Assembly (NCBI RefSeq): GCF_018691265.1
Contig: NW_024881272.1
Span: forward strand, 22,247,323 to 22,311,322
Reading direction: 5' to 3'
DNA length: 64,000 nucleotides
Source: Tyto alba
Lineage: Eukaryota > Chordata > Aves > Strigiformes > Tytonidae
The notes beneath the pieces are model-generated. The model ran no database searches and was not told the origin of the DNA. It saw only the letters and a program-made list of their open reading frames with translations. Positions within the stretch are counted from its first letter, which is position 1; each line of letters begins with the position of its first letter. Made by a program: the position numbers and the translations under genes. Positions 23,101-38,100 of the stretch are shown here, in pieces.

Positions 23101-26100
23101 AATCAAAGCGCATGAATAATACAGAGAACTCCTGTTTACAGGATATCATATTTAATCCACAAAACAATGGGTAGCTACAATTTCCACTAACAACATTACA
23201 TCATATTACTACTGATCAAAAAAAAAAAAAAAAAAATCAGAGACTTACACGTCCTTCAGTTTAGTTAATGACCAGAAGATGAATTCTAACTTTTTTTCTA
23301 GAGCCTTTTTTTTTTAATATCCTGCGTGGGGGAAACAAACCTGTGCTTCTAGGCTATAAAAACAGAGCCTAGAAACATCTTTTAAAATAATTCTTCAAGT
23401 AATTGAACTATATAAAAAATAGTTACCCTATATCTTAGAAACACTTAAAAAAAATCAGATTAAAATATAGCTTTATGTTAATCTTCCATTAAAATTTCCA
23501 AATAAATGTATGCTGAAAAGTTTTTCCTATCACTGAGAACATACAGGCAAGTGCTGGCATGAGACTTCATAAAGACATTAAAAAACATACTTCCAGTGTG
23601 TCTTCTCCACAGACTTTAGTTGAGCCAATTACAGCAACAACAGTTGGACAAGTAGGGTTGCCTGCTAAAGGGAAGAGTATACTGATGTGCCAATACCTAT
23701 TTTTGTCCATGTAAACATTGAAGCACATCAGTAAGTTACAGAGATTTCAGTACTGAGTTGGTGTTCTGACAAGTGTCACACATTGATAGATGGTATATAT
23801 TTGCTGGAACTTACACTGATGTTTTGAATCACTCATATTAGTATCATTTTACTGTCAGCAAATACATACAACTCCTTTCCTAAAATTGTCAGGTTCCATT
23901 TTAAATTGATCTGTTTGGGTAACAAAAAAAAACAAAAAAAAACCAACAACAAAAAAAAAAATCTCTATTCCCATACAGATTTCTATGGAGTTCTCAAATT
24001 GAGACTCAAGTGACAAGATGACAGCTAGGAAATAAGTGAAGGAATAAAGGTTTTAAGGTCAACAAAACATTACACTTAAGTGAGTAACGTACACTTTCAG
24101 AATTCATCCAGCTTGAAAGCACTTACATTTTAAAAGTACATATTTGTTTATCAGTTGTTTTGCTTGGAAGAACAGAGTAGAATAAGCTGACTTCCTAAAA
24201 AATATTTACAGCTATTAAGCTTGAAGATTTTATTCCAGTTTAACTGTATTAATTATAGCACCAATTTTTTTTTTTTTTATTCACTAATTCAAAAAGCCCA
24301 CCTGGAAATTTATGTTCTTATTAAACAAAGGAAGCCACCCAGCTTTTAATTGAAAATACATAGGAAGGAATAATTCAAGCAACTGGAAGAAACAGGAATA
24401 TATCTTTCAGATGTATGAAATCAATACACACACTCACACATACATATATATGCATGTATATATATACCGTGTAATAGTTAGAACAGGTATAAACAAGACA
24501 AAGTGAAAAATCTTTACTCCAGAATTTGTTTATCTGCATTACGGTTAAGGAAATATTAACTGTGAAACAATACATATGTATCTTTCAAAATAAAGACCAG
24601 AACAGAACACAGATATGTCTGCTAATTTATTTCTTACCTGATCCATCAATTACCGAAGCCATAAAACATTCCATTTACTTTATTTCATTTGCAAAGCATG
24701 AGAAGAAATGGGTTGTGAACACATATGCACTTTGTAAACAGCTGCCCCTCTCTTGGAGATTATAATTTCTGTGGTAAAAGGGATCATATTAGTTTTCTCT
24801 AGTGAACTTCAGGCAAATCACCTTCTTCAGATATTTAGGCAAACTGACTGACTGTGACTGAATTAGGACTCGTGATTCCTACAGTTAGATGCAGGTAACC
24901 TCCATCTGCTGCCAGCAAGCCTGAGATGATAATATCTTTAGCACATGAAGATGCCTCATCATAGCCTTTGTGGTTATGGATTAGCATAGAATCTGATACC
25001 TGGGAGTTGGGTGAGGCCCCCTTGATAATATTAAGCTTTTTTTTGCCTTTTTTTTTTTTTTCCTTTTAACTTCTTCTCATGCTAGCAGATGAAATAAAAT
25101 TGCCGTGTTACTGTTGTAATACATATTATTGAGCTCAAACAAAGAAAGCAGTTAAATCAACCGGCTACTAAGCAGGAGAGAAGGATACTCTTCCACTTAG
25201 AAGATGGTTTTGATTACAGATGAAAGTTAGTTCCAACCAGCATTTGGAAAGGGGGTGCAAATTCCTCTACCACTGACTTCTCTTAGCATGCAAAAAGACG
25301 AGAGGAGAAAGAAAACCAAACTGAAAACCAGAACCTAAAATGACCTCCAAGTTTAACTAGAAAAGGTGATTTCCAGTCAAGCTCTGGAACTGCATCGCAA
25401 TGATCCTGGAGTCATCATGGATTTTCTTTTGATGCTTTCTAGTATTTAAAAATGTATTTATATAGAAATACTTTATATGTATATATAAACAGTATGTATA
25501 CATATGTAACATACAGTATTATATTTTAAATGGTCTTGCAAACATTCAGTAATGGCCATTCTTTTTCAGATTAAATAAGTGAAAGCTTGTCTATATAAAC
25601 ATCCTGGTTCAAAATAAAATGAGTTGAAGATGCTCATTTACAGTAGAATTCATGTATTAGAAGAACGGACAAATTGTATATGATGTTTAAATACATGCAG
25701 AGCATACATTTTCTAGATAAGAACTTTGCAAGCTAACATCGAAAGGAAAATTAAGCCTTTGTTGTAAAAGTCCAAGGACTTGTTACTTTTGAAAAAAAAG
25801 GTGAAAAAGTTAGTTTTAAATGAGATGGCTCACTATAACCACCTCATATGAATTGGCATGCATTCATGACATGTATTCAAGTACCTGCTTTTTACCCCAC
25901 TACGTCCCCTATGTACCACGTAACTTTCTTCAGCAGTGGTTTGATATTTGTCAGAAGTTAGCAGGAAGCCCCAGCACCCTACACCTTGTCATCACAGGTA
26001 AGTTGGACTCTCGAAAGCTCCTTGAGTCCTTCCTTGCCATGCTGTAGTAAACACTTCTTTGCACAGCCACTGACATTTTGAAACTCTTAACAGACGACTA

Positions 26101-29100
26101 ACGATGAAAAAGTGCCTCATGCACAGCTACCAAAAGTGCTGGTAGTTGTGAGTAATGCAGGGGCTTGTGTTGATGGACCTGACGTGCCAGCCTCTAAATG
26201 TCTGCTATTTCCTCAGTGTCATGTGGGGTTACATGAAGTACAATATGAAAATGCAGACAAAGAGATAAAGATTACAACATGGATTATTTTTGTTCAGATG
26301 CTAATCAGTTTTCTCTAGATAGTTCAGCTTTAAGCCTGCGTCTACTAGTAAAGAGATGATGAAACCATTGTTGTAAAGCATCAAACCTCTGGAACTTGCA
26401 GTAGTTTTTAAGCCTGGGATTATCCAACTGCTTTGATCTAATGAACCGACTCAGTCCTCTTATTTGCCACCAACAAGTTGTTTCTTAATAGATAGAAAAA
26501 AATCTCAGCTGTGCATCGAGACTTCATTAACTACCAAAATAACCACCTACATGAATGTAACAAAAATAAACAATGGTAGACCTTTTAGGAATTCTTGCTT
26601 GCTCACCCTAATAAAAAGGTCAGTTTACTGGCACAGTCACCATTCCTTACATTCTGAGAAACTACGCTTATCCTGTATTAAAAAGGCTGCTGATGCTGAT
26701 CTCTTTCTCTGGATATCTTCATCGTTTAAATATTTATTTATTTAAACAAAAAAAATCTAAGTGGCTGCAGGATAAGCATGAAAAATGTTTTGGGAGTTGA
26801 AAGATGTGATGTTGATTATTAACTAAAACATTTGTGATGGTTCTTTGATAAGCTGAAATGATAAAGTAGTATATCCTTCCTAATACCTGGAAGAAAACAG
26901 GAAAGAAGTTCATGTATTTTCAGGAACTCCTTTTATACTTACTTGTACATATTACAAGACACCTGATATATTTTCTTTAAGGAAAACACACATTCAGAAC
27001 ATGATTTTATCTGAATTGCTGTGCAACTTTAATAATTTTCAGTGTAACCAAGCACATGAATGCAGTGTGTTGTGTGCGTCAGTGGTAGTAGCACTACTCC
27101 TTGCCAGGAAGAGTAACCCCAGGCTAGGTGCTGTGTCCCGTGTATAGGCTTTTGCCTACGTAATACCTACATGGAGGTATTATGGTACAAAAATTAGTTC
27201 AGTGCGAATATATGGGATTTATAACAAATGTTACATGTGTCTCCTAAGAATTAAAAACTATATAGTATGAGCAATCGGCATATAGGAACATATATTAGAT
27301 GAAACACCTCTTTGTCCTAGAAGTGAAAACATTTAATATACTATGCAAATACCATGCATAGCTAAGGTTTCTGTTAGAGGACAAGGATCAGCTCCAGATT
27401 TTTTTATTTTATTATTATTTTTAAAGCTTTTAGAGCACCATTTAATGACTTGTTGGCCGAAGTTTTCCCATTCATAGCCACACAGTAAGCAACCACAGTT
27501 GCCCTTGGAAAGAATCATAGGAATCTGGTTCCCAGTGACTACTCTTCATTGGCACATGGAAAAACTTTTCCCCACAATGGAATCTTTTTATCTGGGGCTA
27601 CATCTATTAGGATGCAGAAGACAAATAATGGAAAAAAAAAAAAAAAAAAACACCAAAAACCCCAACACAAATGAAGCATTAAGTTTGAGGAATTTATTAG
27701 AAAAAACATAGGAACAGGAATTACTTCAAAGTGGAAGAGAACTTTTCTGTTGCCTACAACACCACTGACATTTATTGGGAGGTGGAAAGCTTCTGATGAT
27801 GATATGAATAGAGAAGCTTTAATTACTGGATATTGTGATTCACTGGACACCATGAAATCTTTTGAGCTTGCCCAAAGTAGTAAGCAGTGGTTAGTGGCAC
27901 TTCAGGTACAGGTTCTTCAAAGAAACAGCATTACTGTTAGCAGAATGAAAGACTTCAGGGATTAATTATTCCTCTCTTTCTCCACTTCTTAAGACTGTAA
28001 ATATGAGGCACACCATACCTCATTAAAATTGTTAGAATAGAGAGTTCCTTACAATTTGCTACTCAGGGCATGCTAGTCTACAGGACTGCTGTACCACATT
28101 TGTTTTTGAGGTAAGACAATAATCCATGTGAAACTGGACAGATGACATGAACATGGAAGAAGTGACCAGAATGAGAAGAATATGGCTTGAGAAAATCAGA
28201 TTAGTGATTATGGTTACACTTCTGAAAGCAACCAGAATGCAGGAGGGCATGTCTCTGATTTTTGTGATGAAAGAGGGAAAAAAAGCCCCAAACCTAACAT
28301 CCCACTTACAAATGCTATAGGAATACACCTTACTACTACCTGGCAACATTAATTCCTCTGGTATTCCCTATTTCAGGAAAGGAATAAAATATCTATCTGG
28401 AAACCAGGAAGAAGGTAACCCTACCCTTCAGTGACAGGGCTGTTTTTGAGCACTTTCGGAACCTAAAACTCAGTTTCAGTCACTTTGAAGGTTTTGGTGC
28501 CATATACGAATAATTACAGGCATATGGAAACTGATGTTCTTTCCCTGTTGTCAAAGCCTGCTTCTTCATGCACTGTTTTGCTTTCAAAGACTTGAATTGA
28601 GAAGAAGACAACCATAGTACAGGAATTACTGATAAAAGAGCAGCTAAGGCTTTATTCACAAGTCTAAAAAAATCTCCTAAACTTTGGATTAACATTTTAA
28701 TAAAGCAAGCAAAGTATATTTGCTAATAGAAATACAGATTCAGTTCTAGTCAAGATATGAAAATAAGACATGACAAATGCATGTGCACTGACAACAGAGG
28801 TGGCAATGAGGCTCACTGTCAGGGAGAGCAGAAAAGAACTTCTATTGGAAAGACAGAAGAGATGCCAAGAAAGAGATGGTGGAGACCTTTGTCTGGCACG
28901 CTCATTCTTGCCAAAGGTGGTAGCTATTTTGATCACACAGGAGGTAAGATATAAAGATTATGAAAAGGATACTAACCCTCAAACACAAGCTGATGGCAGG
29001 TGGTCTCAAATGGGTAAAAAAATACCATTATTTATCATGGTATACAGTATCATTCACTTAATTAGGGTAAACTGTTGTGTTTACCATCCCTTCTGCAGTG

Positions 29101-32100
29101 CTTCTGAGAGCTTACGTGTGTTTAGGAATAGAAGTCTGTCTGGGCTTGGGGATGGCAACTGACGTCTGTGTATTGTAGGTGTCCAGACTGGAACAATTTT
29201 GTATGAGTTGCCGTAAAATGCATGATCCTCAGCATCCTCTTGATTATCAGCCATAGGCAAGATGAGGTTTTAGCATACCCTACTGCTATCCTGTAGAGCT
29301 CATCAAAAGGATATGTGATTTAAACTCTGCCAACTGTCCCAATTTTGTACAGTTTTTTCTTGAAAGCAGTCTTCCTATGTTTGGTCCTAACATAACATAG
29401 CACAACATTCTTGTTGCCTCCTAAGCGTATCCCTATCAGTTTCCCTCAAAACATCTATCTAAGTCTTATTTTAGAATTCCCTGTATTTTTGCTGTTGTCT
29501 CTCCTGAGGGCAGTGAACTAAATTTGACTTGACTGTGTATCAGCACTGAAACATGAAAATAGCTTTCAGTCTCTGCTCTTTGGGACAGGATACAACATAG
29601 AAGGAAGATGAATAACTGTCAACACAGAGCTTGTAGCATGATGTGACCACAAAAAATGCTGCTACTTTGTAATTTCCCAGAAGGTGAAATTACTAATAAT
29701 TCCAGTGTGGGGGGAGGGATATGGACTATCCCACAGCAGTATACACACATATATGAATTTCAAATTTAAAAACTTTGCTAAACATTTCTATCAGCAGAGT
29801 TTAGGACAGTTACTAAAATTGCAACTAAAATCAGGGAGCATAGCATGAAAGAACAACTGTCTATTTGCCCATTAGCTATGGCAAATCCAAAACTGGAAAA
29901 GCCTCAGACCTCTTAGTCTAAAACATTTCACTTTTTTTGCAAGTGGAAGAGAAAAAAAAAAAAAAAAAAAAAGTAGTAGATAAGAAAGCAGAAGCAATCA
30001 GACATTATCATGTTTAGAATAAAAAAAAATGTGGTATATCCATGCTAATCCAGTTATATCAAAGTGTTACTCTTCCATATGAATAGCTGAAATACACTGG
30101 GAAGTAGTTATTACTCCTTCTCATTACAATAGTTACTTGCAATACTAATTTATTTTTTACCCACAGAAGATGGACAAAATTTTACATCAAGGTAACATAT
30201 TCATAAGAGAAGACCAATTCACAGCTTTATTTTACCTGTAGCACCAGTGATGCCCCAGTAGCTACTACTAGAGAGCTAACTGGCCCTGCAGTTTAAGTCT
30301 AGCGGCTTATATTTAATCCAGATTTTTGATGGTCTGGTTTGAACATCAACACTCAAAGGTTTTTTTATGGCTTTGTTAATCTGCAGGATTCCTGTCAGCT
30401 GAGAATTTTAAGATTCTTCATTAAATCTGAGAAAGGAGATCAGAGAGCTTCTTCTATTGGCAAAGGCTAGAACAGCTGGAAAGAAAGTCTTCATAACTTT
30501 GTTCTGGAAGAATATGTTGACAGAAGTGGCTTTGAGGTATCAAAATGTGGAGAATATTTTCAGGTTACGGAAAGACAATTCTGTTGTCAATTTTGACTCA
30601 AACATTGCTTTAGCAAATACTGAGACAATTTAGCTTCAGGATAGGATAGTAATTCCACTGAGGCGATACATCATGGATTTTTTGTTTTGTTTTGGTTTGG
30701 TTTTTGTGTTTTTCTTGTTTGTTTCAGTGTTTGTTTTTTTGTTTGTTTGTTTGTTTAAGTCAAGCAACATAATAATGGATTGATCTCATCTTTACATATT
30801 TGCAAAAACACTAGGAAAGTTCATCAGGGAAAAAAAAAAAAAAAACAACCAAAACCAAAGTGTACCACCACAACTTAATGTGAATTACTAAATCAAGGTA
30901 ATCACAATTTAATTATGCTATGGAAAAGAAACCATACAATAGACAGTCAAAATGATCATTGCAAATAACGTGTATGCAATTTTCTCTCTTTTTACATCTG
31001 TCTGAGTTTCTGAGTTTAGTAGCTTGGTCGTAGTGCATATATGACAGCAATATCTAACAAAGAATTTATCTACTGAGACCAATTGCCTTTCATGTAATTT
31101 GGAGAAGAGTGCTATTCAAGATCAGTTCAGCTCTTGAGAGACTGTAAAAGGAGATATTCCTCATTCAAATAAGTGTGGCACTGTATATAAAATTCTTTCA
31201 AATACTTCAAGGAAACTGTAGCAGATTTCAGCCAATAGACAATGCCCTGTTATCCAAAGATTATTTCTTTATGTATGTTGTGTGGTCTTATCCAAGAAGA
31301 TCAGGGAACGTTAGATGAAGTATATTATATTGTGCATGGAATGTACTACAATAGGTAGCTGTCAATATCTAATAATTTCCTCTCCAAAAAAAACCAACTC
31401 CAAAAAAAAAAATAAAGCCTTCTTCATACATCTTCATATTATGGCAAGGGAATAGGAAAGAATAAAAAAAAAGAACAGAAAAATGCAATTAATAGTGAAA
31501 GGAACTACTATAGCCTCAATTGTTTGTGCTTCTTCACTTAATAAAATCGGATATATTTTTCAAAAGCAACTTCCTTCTAGAATGATTTGGGGAAACACTC
31601 TGCCAATGCCCCCAAAAAAAAATTACTTGAACTCCTAGGGAGCTGGTTACAAATAAGCAAGGAACATTTCCTTTATTCCCCACAAGAGAAATACACTTTC
31701 CTTACAATAATTAGCAAAAAATTAAGATTCTTCTGTTCACTGTTCAAATAGATCACTGAATCTTTAAAGAAGCAATCTTTAAGAGTCTTACCTCAGCTGT
31801 GGACACAAAGGAGTCTGTTGATGCAATGCTTAAGGTGTCTCGAAGGCAGAAATCATCCGCATTATCCTTTACAGTAATGTCTGTATTTTTATCTTTAAAA
31901 TAAAAATACAACCAAAAAAATGATCATTAGACTACCAGAAAATTCCATTTAAGTCTTGAAAGTGTGTTTCATTTATACTTTAATGTAGTACTTCATTTCA
32001 AAGGCACAACATTGTACTACTATGAGAGTAAATTCTCCTATGACCCACTAACATATATAAAAGTGACTGTATTTGTCTTTAAAGCAGATTTACAAACATT

Positions 32101-35100
32101 ATCTGCAATGAACAGAGAAAAGAAAAAATATTTCCCCAGGGGTTTTGCATTTTCTTTGATAGACTTTTGAAGATCTATCTAAAGATATTACTTTGCTATA
32201 TTGATCTAAACCCTCTGTTAAGTATTTCACTTGGCTCTGTTATATAACAAATGCTCAATGTTTTAGTAACCAAGAAATACTGTTCTAAATAAAAGTCCAC
32301 TAATAACAAACAGGTTTCAGCTTCACTTGAACTCATTTCATTTTCTACTTCCCATGACTTTTTTCATTTGCTGGTTCTTCATGAGAGCAACTGAAGTTTT
32401 TAATCTTCACTGTATCATCTTTCCCCAAAAAGTTTTTCCATTGAAATAATAAATCCAGAAGTATTTCCTATAGCACTATAATTCTTAAAGCCTTCAAAAT
32501 AACAGATTTTTTTTTCTTAATCTGCAATACAGTTTCTCTCAGTTTTCCTTTATTTTATTCTCAGATTTCAACTGTTGCACATATTACTAGCATACATGGT
32601 TTCATTTTCACCATACAGAAACACTTCCACAGAAGGATTAAATTTGTAAGTCAGTAAGTCAGACTTTGGCTTTACGTACCCCACATTACGGTCTCTGTAG
32701 AGCACAGGCATTTATTTTGGGTTACTTCACCTTCAGACATTACACATGTGTTGCTAAAAGTCTGTTTTATTTCCAACAGCCAGCAGCAACCAGCTACCCA
32801 ATGTCATCCAGACCTGTTGCTACAGCAATACTTCATAAACACTATTACATAGCAAAGTGGCCAAATGCCAATATACTGGAATGGTTTACTCATCAATTGA
32901 AGTGCTACAAATCCACATAACTTTACTATTATTTCGGTGGTTGTTATGGTATTATTGGTTATGGACTTGGAATGACAGTTCAAAAACTGCACATAATAAA
33001 TATCTGTCTTTGAGACTATTCACTAAGGGAAAAAAACTATTAAAAGTTTGGACAAAGACCTTACTAGAATGAGTTAGGCAGATTCCTACTTGTAATCACA
33101 ACTTCACCAATACTAATACGAGTGTCTCTGATTTTTCAGATCATTCCTAATAATTTGTTCCTTCTTTTGGCCTCTTAAAACCAAGAGGAAAAGTACAGCA
33201 TCATCCAAGTTGGTTGAGAAACAATCACATACTGGAATCTGAAGAGCTTGAACAGAAAACCAAACTGTGGTTTGTAAAGCATTTGCTTGGTCTTGTAAGA
33301 GCAGATGGGTAACGTGATGTTTCTTTCTTATTTCTAGCTCATAATTTGCATTAATCCCCTTCTAATATTACATTAAATGCTTTTCTAATATCACTTTTTT
33401 CACAGAAGCAATTGCTGAAACCACAGTAACGTAGGGTAATACAGGGATGTATAGCCTGGCTACAGATTTTTCCACTGAACCTCTCCTTTTGGCTAAGATG
33501 TTTTCCATAATAAAATTGCAATTAAAACAAAAGTTTCTGCATCTCAGTTAGAAAAGCCCTCTAGCAACTGGTTCAAGTGCAATCCACAGAAATTATTTTT
33601 CTGATCCTCCCTGCCTGTAGGCAACATGCAAGACTTATTTCATGATAAGTAAACAGCTATATTCACCAGTAGCAATGCAGATTACAAACTCCTAGGAGAG
33701 TAAGGCGTGGGCCATACTTATAAAGAAATTACTGATGGCTTTAATGAAGCTGTTAAGGTGAGGACCCAACACTTATTCACACGAAGTGCAGCTGTCACGT
33801 AGTCTTATATATCAACTTCTTTACAATTCAAGAACATCTCCACCACCCTCACAAGGAAGTCCCAACTATACCACACACTGAAGGCTCAAAGCCTTTGGAT
33901 AGTGTCTGATAATTACTGTGCTGTTGCTCTTAGATGGGAGTTTATAGCTCAGTGGCAACCACATATCCCCAAACTGACACTGAAGTATTTAACACTGGGC
34001 TATGTGATCGATTACATATAAATGGCGATAATGCTATTTAACTAAAATTTATTCTGCATATATGTAAAAAAATAATTAGTGTAAATGAAGGAACCACAGA
34101 GTTTCCAGCCCAAAATACTACAGAATCAGGGGTTCTTCTGTAGAGTTTGCATTCAGCCTGCTACAGATTACATGAAGCTCTAGAGATAACAAGATTTTGA
34201 ATCTATATTTGCTGAAGTCATAATTACAAGTTTTCTAATATGGGCCTAAAACTTTCACCTAACGTGTTAGTTGAATATGGAATATCTGTGTTTTCACTCA
34301 AAGAAAATTCTCACTATTACAAAAAAAGGCACAAAATTTGTTATGACAAAAAAAACACGATTAAAAAATGGTTGGTAGTGTTGAGTGAAATAATACCTTT
34401 AGCAAGTGATATGTGTGTACAAAGCACAGCCTCCCCTAAGGAAAAACAGCCTTGTCAGCTATTTCCCTTTCTGGCCTCCACCACCCTAAGACCCTAAAAT
34501 ACCCTTAGCCAAGCAGGTGCTTACCAATATTGACACTGTGCAGAGAGCACACTATTATGAAAACATTAGGGTGGAAATTAAGTTACAGCTGGAGTACATA
34601 CCACGCAAGTACCAGGAGAACATTCTTAGACACAAGAACATGAAAAAAAAGAGACAGCAGCACGATGAGACTCCTGGAATGAACAGCTGCAAGAGGAACT
34701 CACCCATCAGCGGCTGCAACTGCTCATACAGTCATCCCTGGTTCTTAGGCAGTCTAATACCTTCAGGAAAGGAATAGTAGCGAGTATGTGAGCTTCAAAT
34801 ATACTTTACTTATGTGAGAAGCCAGGGAGTTATTTTGGGTTCATTTATATTCGTAACGAGGATGAAGTAGAGCTTCATACTGACAACAGTAATTGCCATC
34901 AAGACACTTGGTTGTAGTGCCTTAAAATGCATACATGGTTCTAAAACTAGATTAAGGGTATTAAAAAAAAATGGAGGAATATGGAGTATTGCTAAAGCTT
35001 GTGAAATTAATCCTAGCTTTGTAAGATTTTGCAAACAACTATCTATTTGAAACTAAGCAAGCAAAAACCCCCCAAACCAGAATAAAGCTACTTTCACATG

Positions 35101-38100
35101 TATTCACAGAGTACTAAACTAGAATATTTATTTGTCTTTGCTCTGGTAGGTTCGCGTGCTTAGACAAGCCACAAAACTAACCCTCTAAACTCTCAAAGCA
35201 AAATCTGACCTTGGAGATGGAACTGCACACAAATTAACTTCTTTGCATTCATTTGGGAAGTATTCACCTTCACATAATGTTTTAAAATTCTGAGAACTGT
35301 TTATATGTTATCTTCCCTCCAACCCTGAATGAAACATCGCATGAGTTCACAAGTGAGTTTGGTACTTACATGCAGTGGTTAAAAAAGGAAAGCGCTTACC
35401 CACTAGCAAAGAACTCACTGGAAGTTAAGGAATTTAATTCTGAGTGCCACCATTAAAGCCATGGTTTCCTATTCTCCCCAGCCCTCCCACTTCAGTGGAG
35501 TATCAGTGTAGTAATAACATCAAAAGCAGGAAAACAGGTGAGAGAGACTTCATAGACTCTGAAAGGGAGAAAACCTTGTAAAGGAATCCACTTATGAAAA
35601 GTCGGGTACCAGTATTCTGACAGGCTACCACAGACAGGGAGTGTTGTGTGCTAGTCAGGCCCCTTAGATGTGTGGCTTCATGCCTAGGCAAAGAAATTAC
35701 AACAGTCAAGTTCAGAGAGCACAGAAGCATGAATTACTACATAATTCAGTTTCAAGAGAATGTGTCACAGTCTTCTAGCTAGTCACAAGCCGCACAGTGG
35801 TTTGTCACCACTTGCTGAAGCATCCGAAACCAGCTTTATTTACGTTTAGAAACAGTCGTAACTCAGAGAGTGTTGACTGGTTATTCATTAAAAAATCGTC
35901 AGTCCTACCAAGTAGCTACTAATGTATTACATAAAGTCTTACAGGATGCACCTAGAAAGCAGTGTTACTTTATGTCATATTTATAAAAAGAAAACAGTTC
36001 CAACCTTCAGATAGCACCTTCTAATGACTGGGTCATACAGTCACAGGTTTAAAAAAAGCAAATCAATAGTGGAGTGGGGTGTCCACACAGACCATTCTGG
36101 ATTTAACAGCTATTGCTAAATTATGCATTTACATTCTCCAGTAACACAAATATCTGGGTTCAAGAAAGTGCCTATAGCTGGAGGAATTTCACCTCACTGA
36201 ATATAAACAAAGCTGTTATTAACTTCAGCATAAAAATATATTTCAGGTCAGGGTCTTTTAAAAATATCTAACCAAATTTTGTACTCTACCAGTACATCAG
36301 CATATATCACAAGTTAAACATGTCTCATGGTTCTTTTTGGGACCTCTCTGATGCAAACTGAAGTGAGAGATTCCTTTAAAAAAAAAATAAAAAAGAAAAC
36401 CACAACTCCCAACCCCACCAAACCCACAGAAAGATACTCCAGTGCTGCACAATCATTTGGCCTGGCTGTCAGTACGTGCTCACATCTCCAGTATGCCCCC
36501 GTTGTGAACACACAGCTTCTGCTCACCACTACTCAGCTAGGAACTCATCAGCTCAAGCAGTGATCTGATAGAAAGGAACGACTAGGGAACACAGAGCACA
36601 GGACAGCACCAACTACTTAATATTTGCAATTTCACCTTCCTCCTAGCACTCACAGACCTTCTTCAAGGTAAGTTTCAGCTGAGCTGACTGCTGAGCCTTC
36701 AAATTACGCCCTTAACAAATAACATAGTAGTTTTCATGCAGAGAATAATCTTCTGGCTTGAGAAGGCCAAATCTTACTTCCTCGGTAAAAGTTGACTCAA
36801 CAGAGCTTTCATAATAGTTTCCAAGCATAGCTACAACCTTCGAGGTCCACATAAAAGCCTTCCACTACTATACTCTTACAAAGAGTATACAAAGGCCCAT
36901 TTTCCAAGACACTGAATGCTCACCTAATTATCATTATGCAAAACACAAGGTGCTCTTCATTCACAGTGTTCTGTATTACTTTGGTGTTATTCTTAAGACA
37001 AAAGGAGTCCAGCTCATTAAACGCTGAATTAAAAGCTTGTGTATAGATAACAGTAATAGATTTTTCATGCTTAAATGTAAGTAGAGAATGCATATAAAAA
37101 TTGAATTGTACAATCCATTAAGTTTATATACATAAACAATAAAATCCACCTGAAAACTGAGATGTATAGATTTGCAATATTTGTCATCTGGAAAAAGATG
37201 AACTTGCCTAAAATAACCTTACAATCTCCAAGAGATCTTCCAGATACTTTGAAAAAAAATAATAGCAATTTCTGAGATGTTTATAATAATTTGGTTATTT
37301 TCAGACCTTCAAGATAATGACTTTGTCCATAAAATTATATTATCTGCTGAGCACCACATGTTTAATGATATATAAAACAAAAAAAAATATGGCTACCGCT
37401 CTTATATTCTAAAACAGTAAAATCAAGCACCTTGCATGCTCTCATCTAGCAAAGGTAAAGACAGGACAAAATGCTTGTGCATAAATAATCATTTTAGCCT
37501 CTTCAAGTAAAAATCAAATATACCTAAGAAAGGAATTTAAGTATAAATTATTGCCTGTAATCCATAGACACTGGTACATTAAATAACTAAGGGTATTAGG
37601 AAATATTATATAGCTTTGATATTCTGGAATGGTGCTAAATCAAATGATTCTTTCAAGATTTAAATCTGCTGAACAACTCTACCATAAATTTGATAATCAA
37701 ATTGGAATATCTTCTGATAGTTGCGATTTTTTTTTAAGCAAAAAAATTATCAAAAGGCTAGAAATATTTTGTTATAGAGAATGTGACCTGTGAAAGCTGT
37801 CCCTGAATCACCATGGCATGCTTTATTGTAAAACTAAAATCTCAAAATAGAAAGACCTCACCATGAGGAACTCTGCATTTCAAATCTCAAGGAAGAGACA
37901 GAATAAACACATATGGTGCTAGATTTCTGAAATATGTATTTCAGGAAAATAAAGCAGTATCTAATGTGTATTTTATAACCTGAACCAACACATCATATGT
38001 GCTGACAGCTGAGAAATCAGCTTAGTAAACACGAAATAAATTTACACATATGTTCACTTCCCTGGTTTACTGCTCTAACTTTCTGCTTGACATAGACATA

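Larger units (their letters stand above)
22475..31791 (-). other. MIGA1: MIGA1 intron between coding exons 7 and 8
   Basis: A 9.3-kb intron. It includes a direct duplication of about 21 bp at 22757-22797, an exon-like segment near 23592-23665, a CA/TA microsatellite at about 24426-24470, several long A-tracts (for example 29952-29972) and a GTTT-rich tract at about 30677-30757. Plus-strand ORFs such as 28770-29162 have no recognisable motif. Confidence 0.75.

Noticed and set aside
28770..29162. 130-codon plus-strand ORF in a MIGA1 intron
   Set aside because: No recognisable similarity and no splice or promoter context. It could be old repeat sequence but cannot be assigned.
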